Shown piece by piece: positions 9,634 through 21,853 of a stretch of DNA of 45,133 nt (positions within the stretch are counted from its first letter, which is position 1; each line of letters begins with the position of its first letter). The position numbers and the translations under genes were made by a program. The notes beneath the pieces are model-generated. The model did no database searches. It was not told the DNA's origin and worked only from the letters and a program-made list of their open reading frames with translations. The stretch comes from Leptospira adleri. Its GTDB lineage: Bacteria; Spirochaetota; Leptospiria; Leptospirales; Leptospiraceae. The stretch covers positions 1-45,133 of the forward strand of contig NZ_NPDU01000035.1 in the NCBI RefSeq assembly GCF_002811985.1. Reading direction: 5' to 3'.

Positions 9634-11172
9634 TTGAGTGAATTGAATATTCAATCCGAAGAATTCTATAAACTATTGGTTCAAAGAAGTCCCGAGCTGA
9701 TCTGTTATCATAAGCCCGATGGAACTTACGAATACGTAAGTCCGGTCGTGCAATCAATGTTAGGTTATCAACCTGAAGACTTGATAGGAAGAAGTCCGTA
9801 TGATTTTTTCAATCCATTGGATAAGGAACGTATTTTTAAAAATTCTCACGAACCGTTACAGAACGGTTCTAACTTCGGAAACGTAGAATATCAATTTCTT
9901 CGAAAAGACGGAAAGTATGTCTGGTTGCAAACGCTTGCTCAGTCAGTTCAAAATGAAAAAGGAGAAGTAGTCGGTATTCTTACGAGTTCGAGAGAATATT
10001 TAGGATTGACTACGATCGTAGACGAGACTGAAAAAAAAAGGGCATTAGAGGAAGTCCGTTTATCGGAGGAAAAATTCTTCAGCGCTTTCTATTACTCCGG
10101 TGTCGGAATGGCTTTGGTTTCCTTGGAGGGGAAATGGCTGGAAGTAAACCCTCATCTTTTGGATATTCTCGGTTATACAAGGGAAGAGCTCTTAAAACTT
10201 ACGTTTCAGGACATCACTCATCCCGACGATCTTGTGGAGGATCTAAGTCTTGTTCAAGAGCTACTCGATGGCAAAAGGGATTCATATAAAATGGAAAAAA
10301 GATACTTTCATAAAAACGGAAGTATCATCTGGATTCTTCTTATCGTTTCGATCGTAACGGATCCGAAAAAGAAACCGCTATTTTTTATATCTCAGATTCA
10401 GGATATAACGGATCGTAAGAATATGCTTTCTGCTTTGATCGAAAAAAACGAGACTCTACAGGCTCTGAGTAATCGCCTAACGGAAAGAAACGCTCAACTG
10501 GAAGAATTTAATCAGATCGTGTCCCATAATCTTCGAGCCCCGATAGGGAATATTTTCACTTTAGTTCAAATGCTCCTAGAAAAAGACGCTATCGACAAAG
10601 AGGATCTACTTGAGTCTCTTGAAATCAGCGCGAACGATCTGATATCCACATTGAACGATATCATTGAAGTAATTAAGATTAGAAAAAGTCTAAATATAGA
10701 CAAACAGACGGTTTCCTTTCAGGAGGCTTTTTTGAAGGTGCAGAATCTGCTTTCCGCACAAATCAAGGAAGTCGACGCTGAAATCAAATGTGATTTCTCG
10801 GCGGCACCAGAAATTCTTTACCCTAAAGTATATTTAGAAAGTATTCTTCTCAATTTATTGAGTAATTCTCTGAAATATTGCGATCGGAGTCGAAAATTGG
10901 AAATATCTTTCGTCTCATTTGTAGAGGATAATAGAGTCTTTTTAGTGGTTCGAGACAATGGACTCGGGATCGATCTGAGAAAATACGGCCACCAGATTTT
11001 CAAAATGAATAAAACGTTTCATCGGGAAAAAGAAGGACAGGGAATCGGTTTATTTATGACTAAGAATCAGATAGAATCTTTGGGCGGGGAAATTACCGTG
11101 GATAGTACGCCCGGTCGTGGTACTGCTTTTGTAATAAATTTTAACAAGTACAATGATTTTGAACAAAGATAA
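9634..11172 (+). CDS. Double-PAS sensor histidine kinase
   Basis: This is a 512-residue cytosolic kinase. It has a PAS domain at about 10-120 and a second at about 145-262, each with the PAC-like end. The dimerisation/phosphoacceptor region is near EEFNQIVSHNLRAP, with His298. The HATPase domain shows NLLSNSLKYC, RDNGLGID and GQGIGLFMTKNQI. No membrane helix is present. The start is TTG, supported by AGAAGG a few bases upstream. The following single-domain response regulator gene is adjacent or overlapping, which makes the two a likely phosphorelay pair. The input may be redox, oxygen or a small ligand; the sequence does not show a cofactor-binding residue. Confidence 0.92.
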   Translation: MSELNIQSEEFYKLLVQRSPELICYHKPDGTYEYVSPVVQSMLGYQPEDLIGRSPYDFFNPLDKERIFKNSHEPLQNGSNFGNVEYQFLRKDGKYVWLQTLAQSVQNEKGEVVGILTSSREYLGLTTIVDETEKKRALEEVRLSEEKFFSAFYYSGVGMALVSLEGKWLEVNPHLLDILGYTREELLKLTFQDITHPDDLVEDLSLVQELLDGKRDSYKMEKRYFHKNGSIIWILLIVSIVTDPKKKPLFFISQIQDITDRKNMLSALIEKNETLQALSNRLTERNAQLEEFNQIVSHNLRAPIGNIFTLVQMLLEKDAIDKEDLLESLEISANDLISTLNDIIEVIKIRKSLNIDKQTVSFQEAFLKVQNLLSAQIKEVDAEIKCDFSAAPEILYPKVYLESILLNLLSNSLKYCDRSRKLEISFVSFVEDNRVFLVVRDNGLGIDLRKYGHQIFKMNKTFHREKEGQGIGLFMTKNQIESLGGEITVDSTPGRGTAFVINFNKYNDFEQR

Positions 11173-11173
11173 T

Positions 11174-11563
11174 ATGAATTTCTGGTTAATCGATGATGAC
11201 ACTATTTACATCATGATTGCAAAACGATTTTTAGCAAAAGACGGAAGAACGAAAAAATTAAGAGACTTTCAAGACGGAGAAGTTGCGATCAAACAACTTC
11301 AAACCCTCCGCGCAAATTCGGAAGAACTTCCGGACGCTATTCTTTTAGACATCAATATGCCATTCATGGACGGTTGGCAGTTTTTAGACGAGTTTAAGAA
11401 AATTCAAGGCGGTCTCGCCAAGAAGATCACGATTTTTATGGTTAGTTCTTCCGTGGACGAGAGGGATATCGTTAAGGCGAATTCCTTTCCGGAAGTAAGA
11501 GGTTATCTCTCAAAACCGCTTACCCAAGATCATATTCGAAAACTTTATAACGATTTAGCATAG
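11174..11563 (+). CDS. Single-domain response regulator
   Basis: This is a receiver domain of about 129 residues with no output domain. It begins MNFWLIDDD with the acidic pocket, carries the phospho-acceptor Asp in ILLDINMPFMDGW, the conserved Ser in FMVSSSVDERD and the Lys in LSKPL. An in-frame ATG at 11153 would overlap the kinase gene by 20 bases and add MILNKDN. I prefer the later ATG because receiver domains begin right at the first beta strand. It likely takes phosphate from the kinase before it and passes it on or binds a partner protein. Its end overlaps the convergent epimerase gene by 19 bases. Confidence 0.9.
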   Translation: MNFWLIDDDTIYIMIAKRFLAKDGRTKKLRDFQDGEVAIKQLQTLRANSEELPDAILLDINMPFMDGWQFLDEFKKIQGGLAKKITIFMVSSSVDERDIVKANSFPEVRGYLSKPLTQDHIRKLYNDLA

Positions 11564-12539
11564 GCTTTGATCCAAGTCTGCGTTAATTGAAGAGCTTCTT
11601 TTGTTTCAACTTTGGGTTGATAACCCAAAATCGATTTTGCCTTTTCAATCGAAACAGGATTTTCTCTTAAAATAAAATTGACTCCTTCCGTCGTCGCAGG
11701 CGGTTCTTTCCCTAAAAGTTTATAGAAAATTCCCATTACAAAAATCATAACCTTTAGAAACCATGCAGGCGCTGACAAAGGCCTGGAAAGCCCCGCTGCG
11801 TCCGCCACTTGGAAAAAATATTCCTTCCAAGTCAGAGTAGTTCCGTCGGTGATATTAAACGCCTCTCCCCACGCTTCCTTTTCTAAAGCGAGTAACGTGC
11901 CTTCCACAAGATTGTCCACGTAAGTAAGATTGATTCTTCCCTTGCCTCCGCTCGGAAGCGAGAGCAATCTTTTTTTCATCAGTTGAATCGGTCTAACTAC
12001 CCAAGGCCCGGATCCGGGTCCGTAAACGTCGCCTGGACGAATGAATAAGATTCCGAAAGAAGAAGGAACATTTAACGGACGTAAGGCGGATTCCCCTTCG
12101 ATCTTGGTCATACAATAAGGATTTCCCTCTCCTCGAAACGGTCCTTCTTCGGAAATGTCCGCAGGATAAGAAAAGCCGTAAACCATTATGGAAGAATAAT
12201 GGATCATTCCTTTGACTCCGGAAGCCTTGGCGATCTTCGCCAATTCCACCGTGGAATCCACATTCACTTTTCTGAATTCTTCTAAGGAACCGCCTTCGCG
12301 TACGATTGCCGCCGTGTGAATTACGTAATCCGATCCGGTAACCGCTTCTTTTAAAGCCGAGCGATCACCGGTATTTCCTTGAATAACCGTAAAGCCTTCT
12401 TTACGCAGCGCCTCGGCTTTTATCGGATCGAGTTCGATTCCTCTGACTTGAATTCCTCTTTCCTTCGCGATCTCCGCCAAACGCCTTCCGATAAAACCGC
12501 CGATCCCGGTGATACAGACGGTTTTTCCTTTGAGATTCA

Positions 12540-12540
<1 letters not shown>
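11545..12540 (-). CDS. NAD-dependent epimerase/dehydratase-family protein
   Basis: This is a 331-residue extended short-chain dehydrogenase. It shows the Rossmann glycine motif TGIGGFIGRR at 11-20, DYVIHTAA at 71-78, Ser116/Ser117, and the catalytic pair Tyr142 and Lys146 (PYCMTKIEGE). A hydrophobic patch WFLKVMIFVMGIFYKLLG near 265 may bind membrane, as in 3-beta-hydroxysteroid-type relatives. The substrate is unknown; sugar nucleotides, sterol-like or lipid molecules are possible. Its ATG shares one base with the TAA of the upstream isocitrate dehydrogenase gene (TAATG), so reinitiation coupling is likely. The 3' end overlaps the regulator gene on the other strand. Confidence 0.9.
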
Positions 12541-14010
<1,470 letters not shown>

Positions 14011-14149
14011 TTCTCCTAATACTTCAAATAGAAAGAGAATCGAGAAAGAGGTCAATTCCCTTCCTGCGGCTCGGTATCGAAAGAAAGGAAAATTTGAATC
14101 GGAGAATTTTGCAATAGAGAAATGTAAGAGTTATTAAAGCGAAGTCGAG

Positions 14150-14332
14150 CTATTCAATTTCAAAGTCGGATTCCGAATCCACAAGAAACTCTTCTCTGGA
14201 ATAGATCAGTTCCATCACGTCGTCCATCCAATCGGGCGTTCCGTGATTGGGATCTCCGAACGGATCGTTCGCTCTGTACTGTTTCATAATTTCGCTGTGC
14301 TTCTGAATCTGGTCTCTCGTGCTTGCGTTCAT
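14150..14332 (-). CDS. Small acidic hypothetical protein
   Basis: This 60-residue ORF starts MNASTRDQIQKHSEI and has a balanced, acidic composition with Trp, Pro and Gly residues in GTPDWMDDVMEL. That composition suggests a real protein. It has no signal peptide or recognised domain. It lies alone between icd and ndk on the same strand as both. The ribosome-binding site is weak. I recognise no family. Confidence 0.5.
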   Translation of the reverse strand: MNASTRDQIQKHSEIMKQYRANDPFGDPNHGTPDWMDDVMELIYSREEFLVDSESDFEIE

Positions 14333-14490
14333 ACTAGAATTGTCGGTTTAAAGAACCTTTTCCTGACAGATTTTGGAAAGAATTAATAATTTCTTTCCAA
14401 AAGTACAACCGAAAAATCGTTTATTTTTGCAATACTTTTAACCGAAGGGGCGTCGCAATAAAACCGGCGCGTTCTCAGAAAAGAAAGAGC

Positions 14491-14514
14491 GGAGCCTAAC
14501 GAATGTCAGGCTCC
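14491..14514 (-). terminator. Hairpin terminator candidate after ndk
   Basis: A 7-bp perfect stem (GGAGCCT with AGGCTCC) has a 10-base loop, 11 bases after the ndk stop on the minus strand. It is followed on that strand by the pyrimidine-rich GCTCTTTCTTTTC. This fits an intrinsic terminator for the argG-coaD-ndk group. Confidence 0.6.
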
Positions 14515-14524
14515 TAAAAAGTTT

Positions 14525-15426
<902 letters not shown>

Positions 15427-15430
<4 letters not shown>

Positions 15431-16638
15431 TTTTTACGAAGCCTTGCCGTTTCTTGCGCGGGGAGTCCGTAAATATTGATAAAACCTTCCGCGTCTTTTT
15501 GATTGTACAATTCTTCCTTTTCGAAAGTCGCCATTTCAGGATTGTAAAGGGAAACGGAGGATTTTCTTCCCACAACGGAGCAGGTTCCTTTGTACATCTT
15601 TACTTTCACGGTTCCGGTGACGTATCTCTGTGTTTCCGAAACAAAAGCGCGAACCGCTTTCATCCTGGAAGAAAACCAGTGTCCATTGTAGATGAGTTCC
15701 GCCAATTCGATGGATAATTTATCTTTATGATGTTGAGTATCTCTGTCGATCGTGATGGATTCTAGATCTCTATGAGCGATAAATAAAACGGTTCCGCCCG
15801 GGGTTTCATAGACCCCTCTCGATTTGATGCCAACGAGTCTGTTTTCAACGATATCCACCCGACCTACTCCGTGTTTGCCCGCGATCGTATTGAGGGTTTC
15901 CATCACTTCCAAAGGATTCAATTTTTTACCGTTGACCGCGACACAGTTTCCTTCTTGAAAATCGAGTTCTACATATTCGGGAGAGTCCGGAGCTTTTTCG
16001 GGAGAAGTCGTCAAAAGAAACATTTTCTCGTCGGGCTCTTTATAAGGATCTTCTAATATCCCACCTTCATAGGAAATGTGCATCAGATTTCTATCCATGG
16101 AATACGGTTTTTCCGCGGTGACTGGAACGGGGATACCTTTCGACTTTGCATATTGAATGAGGTCGGCTCTTCCGCCGAATTCCCAGATTCTCCAGGGAGC
16201 GATGATCGTTTTTTCGGGAGCTAAGGATTTAACTCCGAGTTCGAAACGAACCTGATCGTTTCCCTTTCCGGTGGCGCCGTGTGCGAACGCGTCCGCGCCT
16301 TCTTTTTCCGCAACTTCCACCATCGCCTTTGCGATGAGAGGTCTTGCCAAGGACGTTCCTAAAAGATAACGCATTTCATAGAGCGCGTTTCCTTGAATGG
16401 CCGGGAAAATAAAGTCTCTAGCAAATTCCAGACGAAGGTCTTGGATATAGACCTTGGAAGCTCCGGTTTTAATTCCTTTTTCTTCCAACCCGGAAAGTTC
16501 TTCTTTTTGACCTACGTCCGCGGTAAAAGCGATCACTTCGCAGCCGTATGTTTCTTTTAGCCAGGTTAGAATCACGGATGTGTCCAACCCGCCTGAGTAA
16601 GCTAGGACGATTTTCTTAACTGGTTTGCTTTGCGCCAT
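15427..16638 (-). CDS. argG: Argininosuccinate synthase
   Basis: This is a 403-residue enzyme that condenses citrulline and aspartate with ATP, the penultimate step of arginine synthesis. The P-loop-like [13 protein letters not shown] is near residue 12. [15 protein letters not shown] at about 117 and [15 protein letters not shown] are further signature regions. Length is standard. It is first in a minus-strand group with coaD (ATGA overlap) and ndk. No arginine operator was recognised upstream. Confidence 0.97.
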
Positions 16639-16759
16639 TCTGAGAACACTGAAAATCGATCCATGTCTGTGGACAACCGGATTTTATGGGTTCTATCCGA
16701 GGATTTCCGAAGATTCTTATGAGAGCGGCTTTTACATTCAAAGTTTTCGAAGAAAGGAT

Positions 16760-17287
16760 TTAAGAATTTCCATCCGCCCAGTCTCGTGCTTTCTGATTTG
16801 AGTTTGGTTGATTGGTTTCGATTTCATAACGGATCTGTTCAAAGCCGTGTAATCCTTTTACAAAAAGAATTTCCCGGGTTCGCGACTTTTTATGAGTAAT
16901 GGATTGATCGTGTTTATCTTTTTTATACTGGTAAATTCTGAAAATGATCGCAAAAGGTTTTCCGTTTTTAAAACGCCATTCGAACATTCTTTCCTGATCC
17001 GAAAAAGCAAGGTCTTGTTCTGCCACCGGGATTGCCGCGTCTTTTCCGTTAAAAATCCCGATTCTTACCGATTTCTCTCCGGAATAAATTTCCAGTTTGT
17101 AAGATCCGTATCCTTTGCAGATAATCGGAATGTCCTGTCCTTCCATAGCATAAGACGGATCTTCCTTACAATCTTTCGGAATATTCGTATATCTGCTCGT
17201 GTAGCTCGGTAGTTCGCCTTCGCCAAAGATGGGATTACAAAAAATGGCGAAGACGATAAAAGTGAGGATGTATTTTTCGAAACTCAT
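16760..17287 (-). CDS. Secreted protein of unknown function
   Basis: This is a 175-residue protein with an N-terminal signal peptide (MSFEKYILTFIVFAIFCNPIFGEG). The mature part contains two Cys residues (PKDCKEDPS and PIICKGYG) that could form a disulphide, and beta-rich stretches such as YKLEIYSGEKSVRIGIF. No family is recognised. It may form a small secreted pair with the next gene, which is on the same strand and also starts with a signal peptide. Likely periplasmic. Confidence 0.75.
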   Translation of the reverse strand: MSFEKYILTFIVFAIFCNPIFGEGELPSYTSRYTNIPKDCKEDPSYAMEGQDIPIICKGYGSYKLEIYSGEKSVRIGIFNGKDAAIPVAEQDLAFSDQERMFEWRFKNGKPFAIIFRIYQYKKDKHDQSITHKKSRTREILFVKGLHGFEQIRYEIETNQPNSNQKARDWADGNS

Positions 17288-17354
17288 AACCTTTCAACAA
17301 GCGATTCCAAATTCTTATTCTTTTTTTTACGATCGCAGGTCGTGATCGATTGTA

Positions 17355-17999
17355 TTAATAACACCCTCTTCCAAGAGACGTAATCTCAACTGTCCAATCG
17401 GCGTTCGCATTTTGTTTTTGAATCGTAAAATCCGAATCGTTACAGGCGCTTGCGGAACCGTCGGCGGCTTTTCGTTTCATATCTCCTTGGTATCGATACC
17501 AAAATCTTTCACCTGAGTTTCCGAATTCTCCGTCGTCGATTTTGAGATCGGAAAAAGTATATTCTCCCGAATATTTATCGTTCAGAGCTTTGAGAATGAT
17601 TTCTTTCACTTTCGGTTTTGCAGGCGCTGCTTGATCTCCGCCGGCCATCTTCTCGACGTTGCCTACGCCCACTTCCGAAAAATTCCATTGATTGGATTTG
17701 CTGAGAACGTAATTTGCGCCGGCCTCGAATTTTGTTTTGGAGTTTCCTTTTTTGGAAACGACGATAAAAGGAATTTTATATTTCGTTTCGACGACCTTTC
17801 CTTTTGCGTCGGTCTTTTCTAAGATCACCGGTTCTCCGCCGCTTTCAATGGACTCGATCGTTTCTCCTTTGTATTTTTTTGCCCAATGAGAACGAAGATC
17901 CGATTTTGCTTTTTCCTCACTCGGCGGGGCCGGAGTTTCGGAATAAACCGAAGTTGTGAATAAAGCGAAGGTCAGACAAAACGCTAAAAATCTTTTCAT
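17355..17999 (-). CDS. Secreted protein of unknown function
   Basis: This is a 214-residue protein beginning MKRFLAFCLTFALFTTSVYSE, a clear type I signal peptide. I chose this ATG because GGGAG lies six bases upstream; the ATG four codons earlier would place that site inside the gene. The mature region is lysine-rich with two domain-like halves (DLRSHWAKKYKGETIESIE and ILKALNDKYSGEYTFSDLK), each like a short helix plus beta unit. Two Cys residues near the end may pair. No known domain is recognised. Probably periplasmic. Confidence 0.8.
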   Translation of the reverse strand: MKRFLAFCLTFALFTTSVYSETPAPPSEEKAKSDLRSHWAKKYKGETIESIESGGEPVILEKTDAKGKVVETKYKIPFIVVSKKGNSKTKFEAGANYVLSKSNQWNFSEVGVGNVEKMAGGDQAAPAKPKVKEIILKALNDKYSGEYTFSDLKIDDGEFGNSGERFWYRYQGDMKRKAADGSASACNDSDFTIQKQNANADWTVEITSLGRGCY

Positions 18000-18364
18000 A
18001 GTTTCTCCCAAGAATGATCTGTTTCGGAAAGTTTTTCCGCAATGAGAAAGAATAGACGAATTATTTTAGATTTCAATCAGGGAATCGAAAGAAATAAAAT
18101 ATTTACAGAGCGTCCCAAAACCTTATTTTATTTTGTCGGAAAGATCAAGCTGCAGCGTTCTGTCCCAGTTTTGGGACAGGTTCTTATCAAAGAAAGAAGG
18201 AATTTTTTGCGGGAAGGATTTCGAAGATCGGTTTTCCCGAAACGAAGCGAGAACGGGCTTTAGGTCCGATAAAGGCCGTTTTCATTTAAACGCAATTTTC
18301 GAACAACAAAGGATCGACTCGGAAAATTAAAAACGACCGAGCGTATAAAGAAGCAAAACCAATC
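18000..18364 (+). other. Intergenic region with repeat copy C
   Basis: These 365 bases lie between two minus-strand genes. They contain the 86-bp repeat at 18101-18186. Short plus-strand ORFs here span the repeat and have no coding look. The remainder shows nothing recognisable. Confidence 0.65.
18101..18186 (+). repeat. Dispersed 86-bp repeat, copy C
   Basis: This is the same 86-base unit as copy B, with the same order: ATTTACAGAGCGTCCCAAAA, CGGAAAGATCAAGCTGCA, then a hairpin with arms CTGTCCCA at 18160-18167 and TGGGACAG at 18172-18179. It differs from copy B at scattered positions but not in length. It lacks the extra 31 bases that flank copy B. Confidence 0.88.
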
Positions 18365-18988
18365 TCATTCGACAAGGACGGTTTTTTCTTCCGATCTCAG
18401 ATTCAGGATTCGTTTCGGTTTAAAATCCACCCAGGAATTTTGATAATAGATCAGGAAGAATGTATATTCTCCCGAACGCGGAAGAAGAATCAAATGATTC
18501 GGTCTTAAGAAATCCTCTCTTTCTTTCATTGTGGAAAGAATTTCTTTACGATTCCGATTGAGGACGAGCATCGAAGATATTTCAAAAAGAGTTTCGTCGA
18601 CTGCGTCGTAACCTTCCGGGTCCAAGAGTTTTTTTGAAAGAGAACGTTTTGGTATTTTAGAATTCGGAATCCAAGTCGCCGTTACGGATCGTTCCCAAGA
18701 TTCTCCGGGGAGTAAGAGGATCTTATTTTTATCGTAATAATTTCGCGTGGGAGGCTGAGCGGGCGGACCGTAGTACGAACGTAATTCCTGCGTCTTTGAA
18801 TCCTGCATTTCCACTCTGAAATGCGGGCCGCCCCATCCGATCGTCTGCGGAAACGTTGCGATCTTCGGATAGATTTCTACGGCCTCTTCTCCGTGATTTT
18901 CAAAACGAATCTTAAATTCTAAATCGATGATTTGAGACGAAGGAAGAATGGAATCGGAAGTTTCCGCTCTTAACATAACGGATTTCAT
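18365..18988 (-). CDS. Hypothetical protein downstream of the astacin gene
   Basis: This is a 207-residue protein without signal peptide or membrane helix from this start. It is beta-rich, with EYTFFLIYYQNSWVDF near the end and LEFKIRFENHGEEAVEIYP near the start, resembling an immunoglobulin-like or beta-sandwich fold. No family is recognised. The gene lies 31 bases after the astacin gene on the same strand. The two are separated by a 14-bp-stem hairpin that ends six bases before this ATG, so its translation may depend on RNA folding. Confidence 0.72.
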   Translation of the reverse strand: MKSVMLRAETSDSILPSSQIIDLEFKIRFENHGEEAVEIYPKIATFPQTIGWGGPHFRVEMQDSKTQELRSYYGPPAQPPTRNYYDKNKILLLPGESWERSVTATWIPNSKIPKRSLSKKLLDPEGYDAVDETLFEISSMLVLNRNRKEILSTMKEREDFLRPNHLILLPRSGEYTFFLIYYQNSWVDFKPKRILNLRSEEKTVLVE

Positions 18989-18993
18989 TTTTT

Positions 18994-19039
18994 ACCTATA
19001 CAATGGATTTTTAATACATTCAAATTCCATTGTATAGGT
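18994..19039 (-). promoter_or_regulatory. 14-bp stem-loop between astacin gene and next gene
   Basis: Arms at 18994-19007 and 19026-19039 pair perfectly over 14 bases with an 18-base loop. One arm lies inside the last codons of the astacin gene. The other abuts the start region of the next gene. There is no T-run after it, so an mRNA stabiliser, processing site or translation gate is as likely as a terminator. Confidence 0.7.
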
Positions 19040-20015
19040 TGTGAATCGTAAAAATATCGGTAGCGCTGAACCCAGTAGGGTATGGAATCGTTTTTTCATC
19101 CTTTGTAATGATAAGAGGAGCTAACGTAGTAAGGTTGAGAGTGGAGTAGGAAGAATAGTGCATAATAGAACACAAATCGTAGTTCGGCGCCGTCGTTTCA
19201 ATTCCTGCGGGCTTTTCAAATCGAACAAAACCGCCTGAGCCGGATGGAGGGACATTTAACCAGACAACGCTGATAAAGGAATCGCGATCGGGCCTCTGAT
19301 GTTCATGCAATAATCCTAATGAATGACCCATCTCGTGAACGACGGCGGAGACTCCGCATTCGTTTCCTACATTGATATCCTGTTTTCCTCCGATTTTTCC
19401 GATATTAGAATTGCAACCCGACTGATTATCTTGAAAATTTACGTAATCAATTTCGATCGTACGAGGAACAAAACGAATTTCAGTATGAATAGAATAATAA
19501 TCGATTGCCCGCGTTATGCGCGTTGTTTCTTTGAGTGAGGAATGAAGAGTGTAGGGAACGGTCTTGTTTGCCCACAATCTAGCGAAAGGAGAAGAGATAG
19601 CGAAAGTTCTGGGAGTTCTCGTATCAGAGAATAAATCGATTTTATTTTTAAAAACCATATCTCCTCCCACTATAAATTCTCCGGAATTCAATTGAGAATA
19701 CTCTGCGCTGATAGTTCCCGTTGGAGTTGAAAAAGATCCGAATTTTGAAATTCGATTCGGAGTCGCATCCGCTAAAGGAAACAGCTCTTGATTCAAATTT
19801 GTTGGACCCGAGAAAATCGATTCGTTCCCGCGGGTCGGAAGAGAACCGATCGGTTGACAAACCACTTGATTTTTTGAAAAAGCAAAGAGAGTTCCCGCAA
19901 TCAATTCGATCGTTTCTTTTTCAGTGACATAGGAGGATACGGAATTTGCACAAGAAGCCAGAAGTAGAACGATGAAACGAATCGGAAATAAAATTAATTT
20001 ATTTTTAAGCCTCAT
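19020..20015 (-). CDS. Astacin-family (M12A) zinc metalloprotease lipoprotein
   Basis: This is a 331-residue protein. The signal peptide ends at LLLASC, making Cys22 the lipidated residue. The catalytic domain spans about 145-331. The extended zinc site VVHEMGHSLGLLHEHQRPDR (residues 225-244) gives ligands His227, His231 and His237 with catalytic Glu228. The Met-turn CSIMHYSSY (282-290) supplies Met285 and the Tyr of astacins. About 120 residues between the lipid anchor and the domain may be a propeptide. Surface anchoring suggests degradation of host or environmental protein. This is an inference from the family. Confidence 0.93.
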   Translation of the reverse strand: MRLKNKLILFPIRFIVLLLASCANSVSSYVTEKETIELIAGTLFAFSKNQVVCQPIGSLPTRGNESIFSGPTNLNQELFPLADATPNRISKFGSFSTPTGTISAEYSQLNSGEFIVGGDMVFKNKIDLFSDTRTPRTFAISSPFARLWANKTVPYTLHSSLKETTRITRAIDYYSIHTEIRFVPRTIEIDYVNFQDNQSGCNSNIGKIGGKQDINVGNECGVSAVVHEMGHSLGLLHEHQRPDRDSFISVVWLNVPPSGSGGFVRFEKPAGIETTAPNYDLCSIMHYSSYSTLNLTTLAPLIITKDEKTIPYPTGFSATDIFTIHNLYNGI

Positions 20016-20273
20016 GGAGAAAGATGTATTTTTGAAAAATCGAATTGTCGATAAATTTTTTACTGTATAAGTTCACCAAATATTGATTAACCGATGTTCT
20101 GTGTTGGAGTATTATAAAGTGTAATCAATTTTATAAAGTAATCGTGATAAAAGTAAAAATACTATCGATCGTCTGTTTAGAAAAATTTACGAACTCGAAT
20201 ATGTTTCTTAAGTGATTTTCTCGATACGTTAAGCGACTTCGAAAAAAAGATCAAATCGTTCATTAGAATTCTT

Positions 20274-21827
20274 TCATGCGTCCGGGTTTGGATGACTTCT
20301 GACCCATTCCTGAATTTTGCGGAGAATGAGAACCATCGCATACGTATCCAACTTGCAGTATTGAATCAGATTCTTTTCGATTTCCCGTTTTTCGGAATCG
20401 GAGAGCGGTTCGGTTTTGACTCTCAAAAATTCGGAGTTCGCCATTTGGCCGGATTTGATTCCAAGATCCTTATACGATTGACCGGTAATCACGGGAAGAA
20501 TCGTTTTCAAGGACGTACTTCCTTTTTGATCCGGATGGTAGTAATCGTATTCCCAAAACGGTTTCGCTAAATCGACAAAGTCGTCTTGGATCGATTTGAG
20601 CCAAGGTTTGTGTTCCGGGAACGCAGCCGCCGATTCTTCCAGACATCTTCTTTCGAACTTATCGTTGAAACAAAGAATAGTTCCTCCGGGCGAAATCCAC
20701 TGTTCCAGTTTTTCCAAAATTCCCTTTCTCGGATCGACGACGGCATCGTCGATATAATAAAAACTTTCCGGTTCACCGAAAAGATCCTCCCGAACCACGT
20801 GAAGCGAAAACAAAAACGGAACGTGTTGGAAAGGATAAGAATTAGGATAAACCGGAATCGGAGGATTGATCGATTCGAAATCGAGAAAGTAAATCGGATA
20901 TCGGATCTTACTCAAGAATTCCGCGAATACTTTATGATTGGTAAAGGGTTTTCCGGTTTGCGACGCCTGGATCTGCGTTTTTTGACGGTGTGTGAGATTT
21001 TCGGTTTCTTGAATGTCTTTTAGGTTTAAGATTCCTTTTTCGTAAAATTTTCCCGATTCTTCCTTTCCTTCACGAAGCGTAAATATATCTCCGGGAATTT
21101 TCGGAGTCAGACAAACTTCAGGATACGCGCAATTTCTCGGATGGGAGCACATGCGGCTTAGGTAACGAGCGGGGCGGTTTTTTCTGGATAGAAGATCGTA
21201 GAGAGAATCCGCGAGTTCTTTTGTTTCTTTGTCTTTGAGAGAGGTTTCGGCGGTTACATCCTTTCTAACGAAGAATTCTTCCGGTTGAATTTTTCCTTGA
21301 TAAAAGAATTTGGAATTCACGAAAATCAGAGTACATTTTGAAACGGGGAATCCGGCTTCTTGCGCCGCGAATTTTTGAAATGCAATTTCTTGAATATGTT
21401 GTTTTTTGAATGAAGTAGACGCTTTTAAGACTACGATTTCGAAAGTTCCGGCTTGTTCCGGATTCGGAAGGATATATTCCGTTTTCATCGAGAACTTTTC
21501 CGTTTCCAAACAGGCGGATCTGACTCCTTGTCCGGAGTTCAAAATTCTCCTTGTTTCGCTTTCGGAATAACGGACGTTTTTGGTATTCGGATAAAGAAGC
21601 TGAGAGAGATCTCTAAGAGCGGATTTTTGTCTTGGAGAAATATACTGGTGCTCGTAAGGATCGAAATCGGGGCGAGGTTCGTATGTGTTTAACCAGAGAT
21701 GATATTCGCAGTAAAGACCGGTGGTAAAATGCGCTTTGGTGAGTTTCGGAATTTCCTCTTCCGGTCTTTTTAGAGATAGAAGGACGGAAACCCATTCCGG
21801 AAGAAACTTCCGAAACGGGTAAATCAA
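20274..21827 (-). CDS. DUF2779-family protein with nuclease-like architecture
   Basis: This is a 517-residue protein. N-terminally, [18 protein letters not shown] opens a RecB/Cas4-like region; Cys40 with Cys227, Cys233 and Cys239 ([14 protein letters not shown]) has the spacing of an iron-sulphur clasp. The expected nuclease E-x-K is degraded to VVLKAS near 135. The C-terminal half begins YFLDFES (Asp316, Glu318) and ends [10 protein letters not shown] near 495, like an RNase H-fold/DEDD exonuclease. This matches DUF2779. The biological role is unknown; DNA or RNA processing is inferred from the folds. It is a stand-alone gene with no toxin or CRISPR neighbour. Confidence 0.87.
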   Translation of the reverse strand: MIYPFRKFLPEWVSVLLSLKRPEEEIPKLTKAHFTTGLYCEYHLWLNTYEPRPDFDPYEHQYISPRQKSALRDLSQLLYPNTKNVRYSESETRRILNSGQGVRSACLETEKFSMKTEYILPNPEQAGTFEIVVLKASTSFKKQHIQEIAFQKFAAQEAGFPVSKCTLIFVNSKFFYQGKIQPEEFFVRKDVTAETSLKDKETKELADSLYDLLSRKNRPARYLSRMCSHPRNCAYPEVCLTPKIPGDIFTLREGKEESGKFYEKGILNLKDIQETENLTHRQKTQIQASQTGKPFTNHKVFAEFLSKIRYPIYFLDFESINPPIPVYPNSYPFQHVPFLFSLHVVREDLFGEPESFYYIDDAVVDPRKGILEKLEQWISPGGTILCFNDKFERRCLEESAAAFPEHKPWLKSIQDDFVDLAKPFWEYDYYHPDQKGSTSLKTILPVITGQSYKDLGIKSGQMANSEFLRVKTEPLSDSEKREIEKNLIQYCKLDTYAMVLILRKIQEWVRSHPNPDA

Positions 21828-21853
21828 TTTTAAAATCGAAAATCCCCGGCTGT

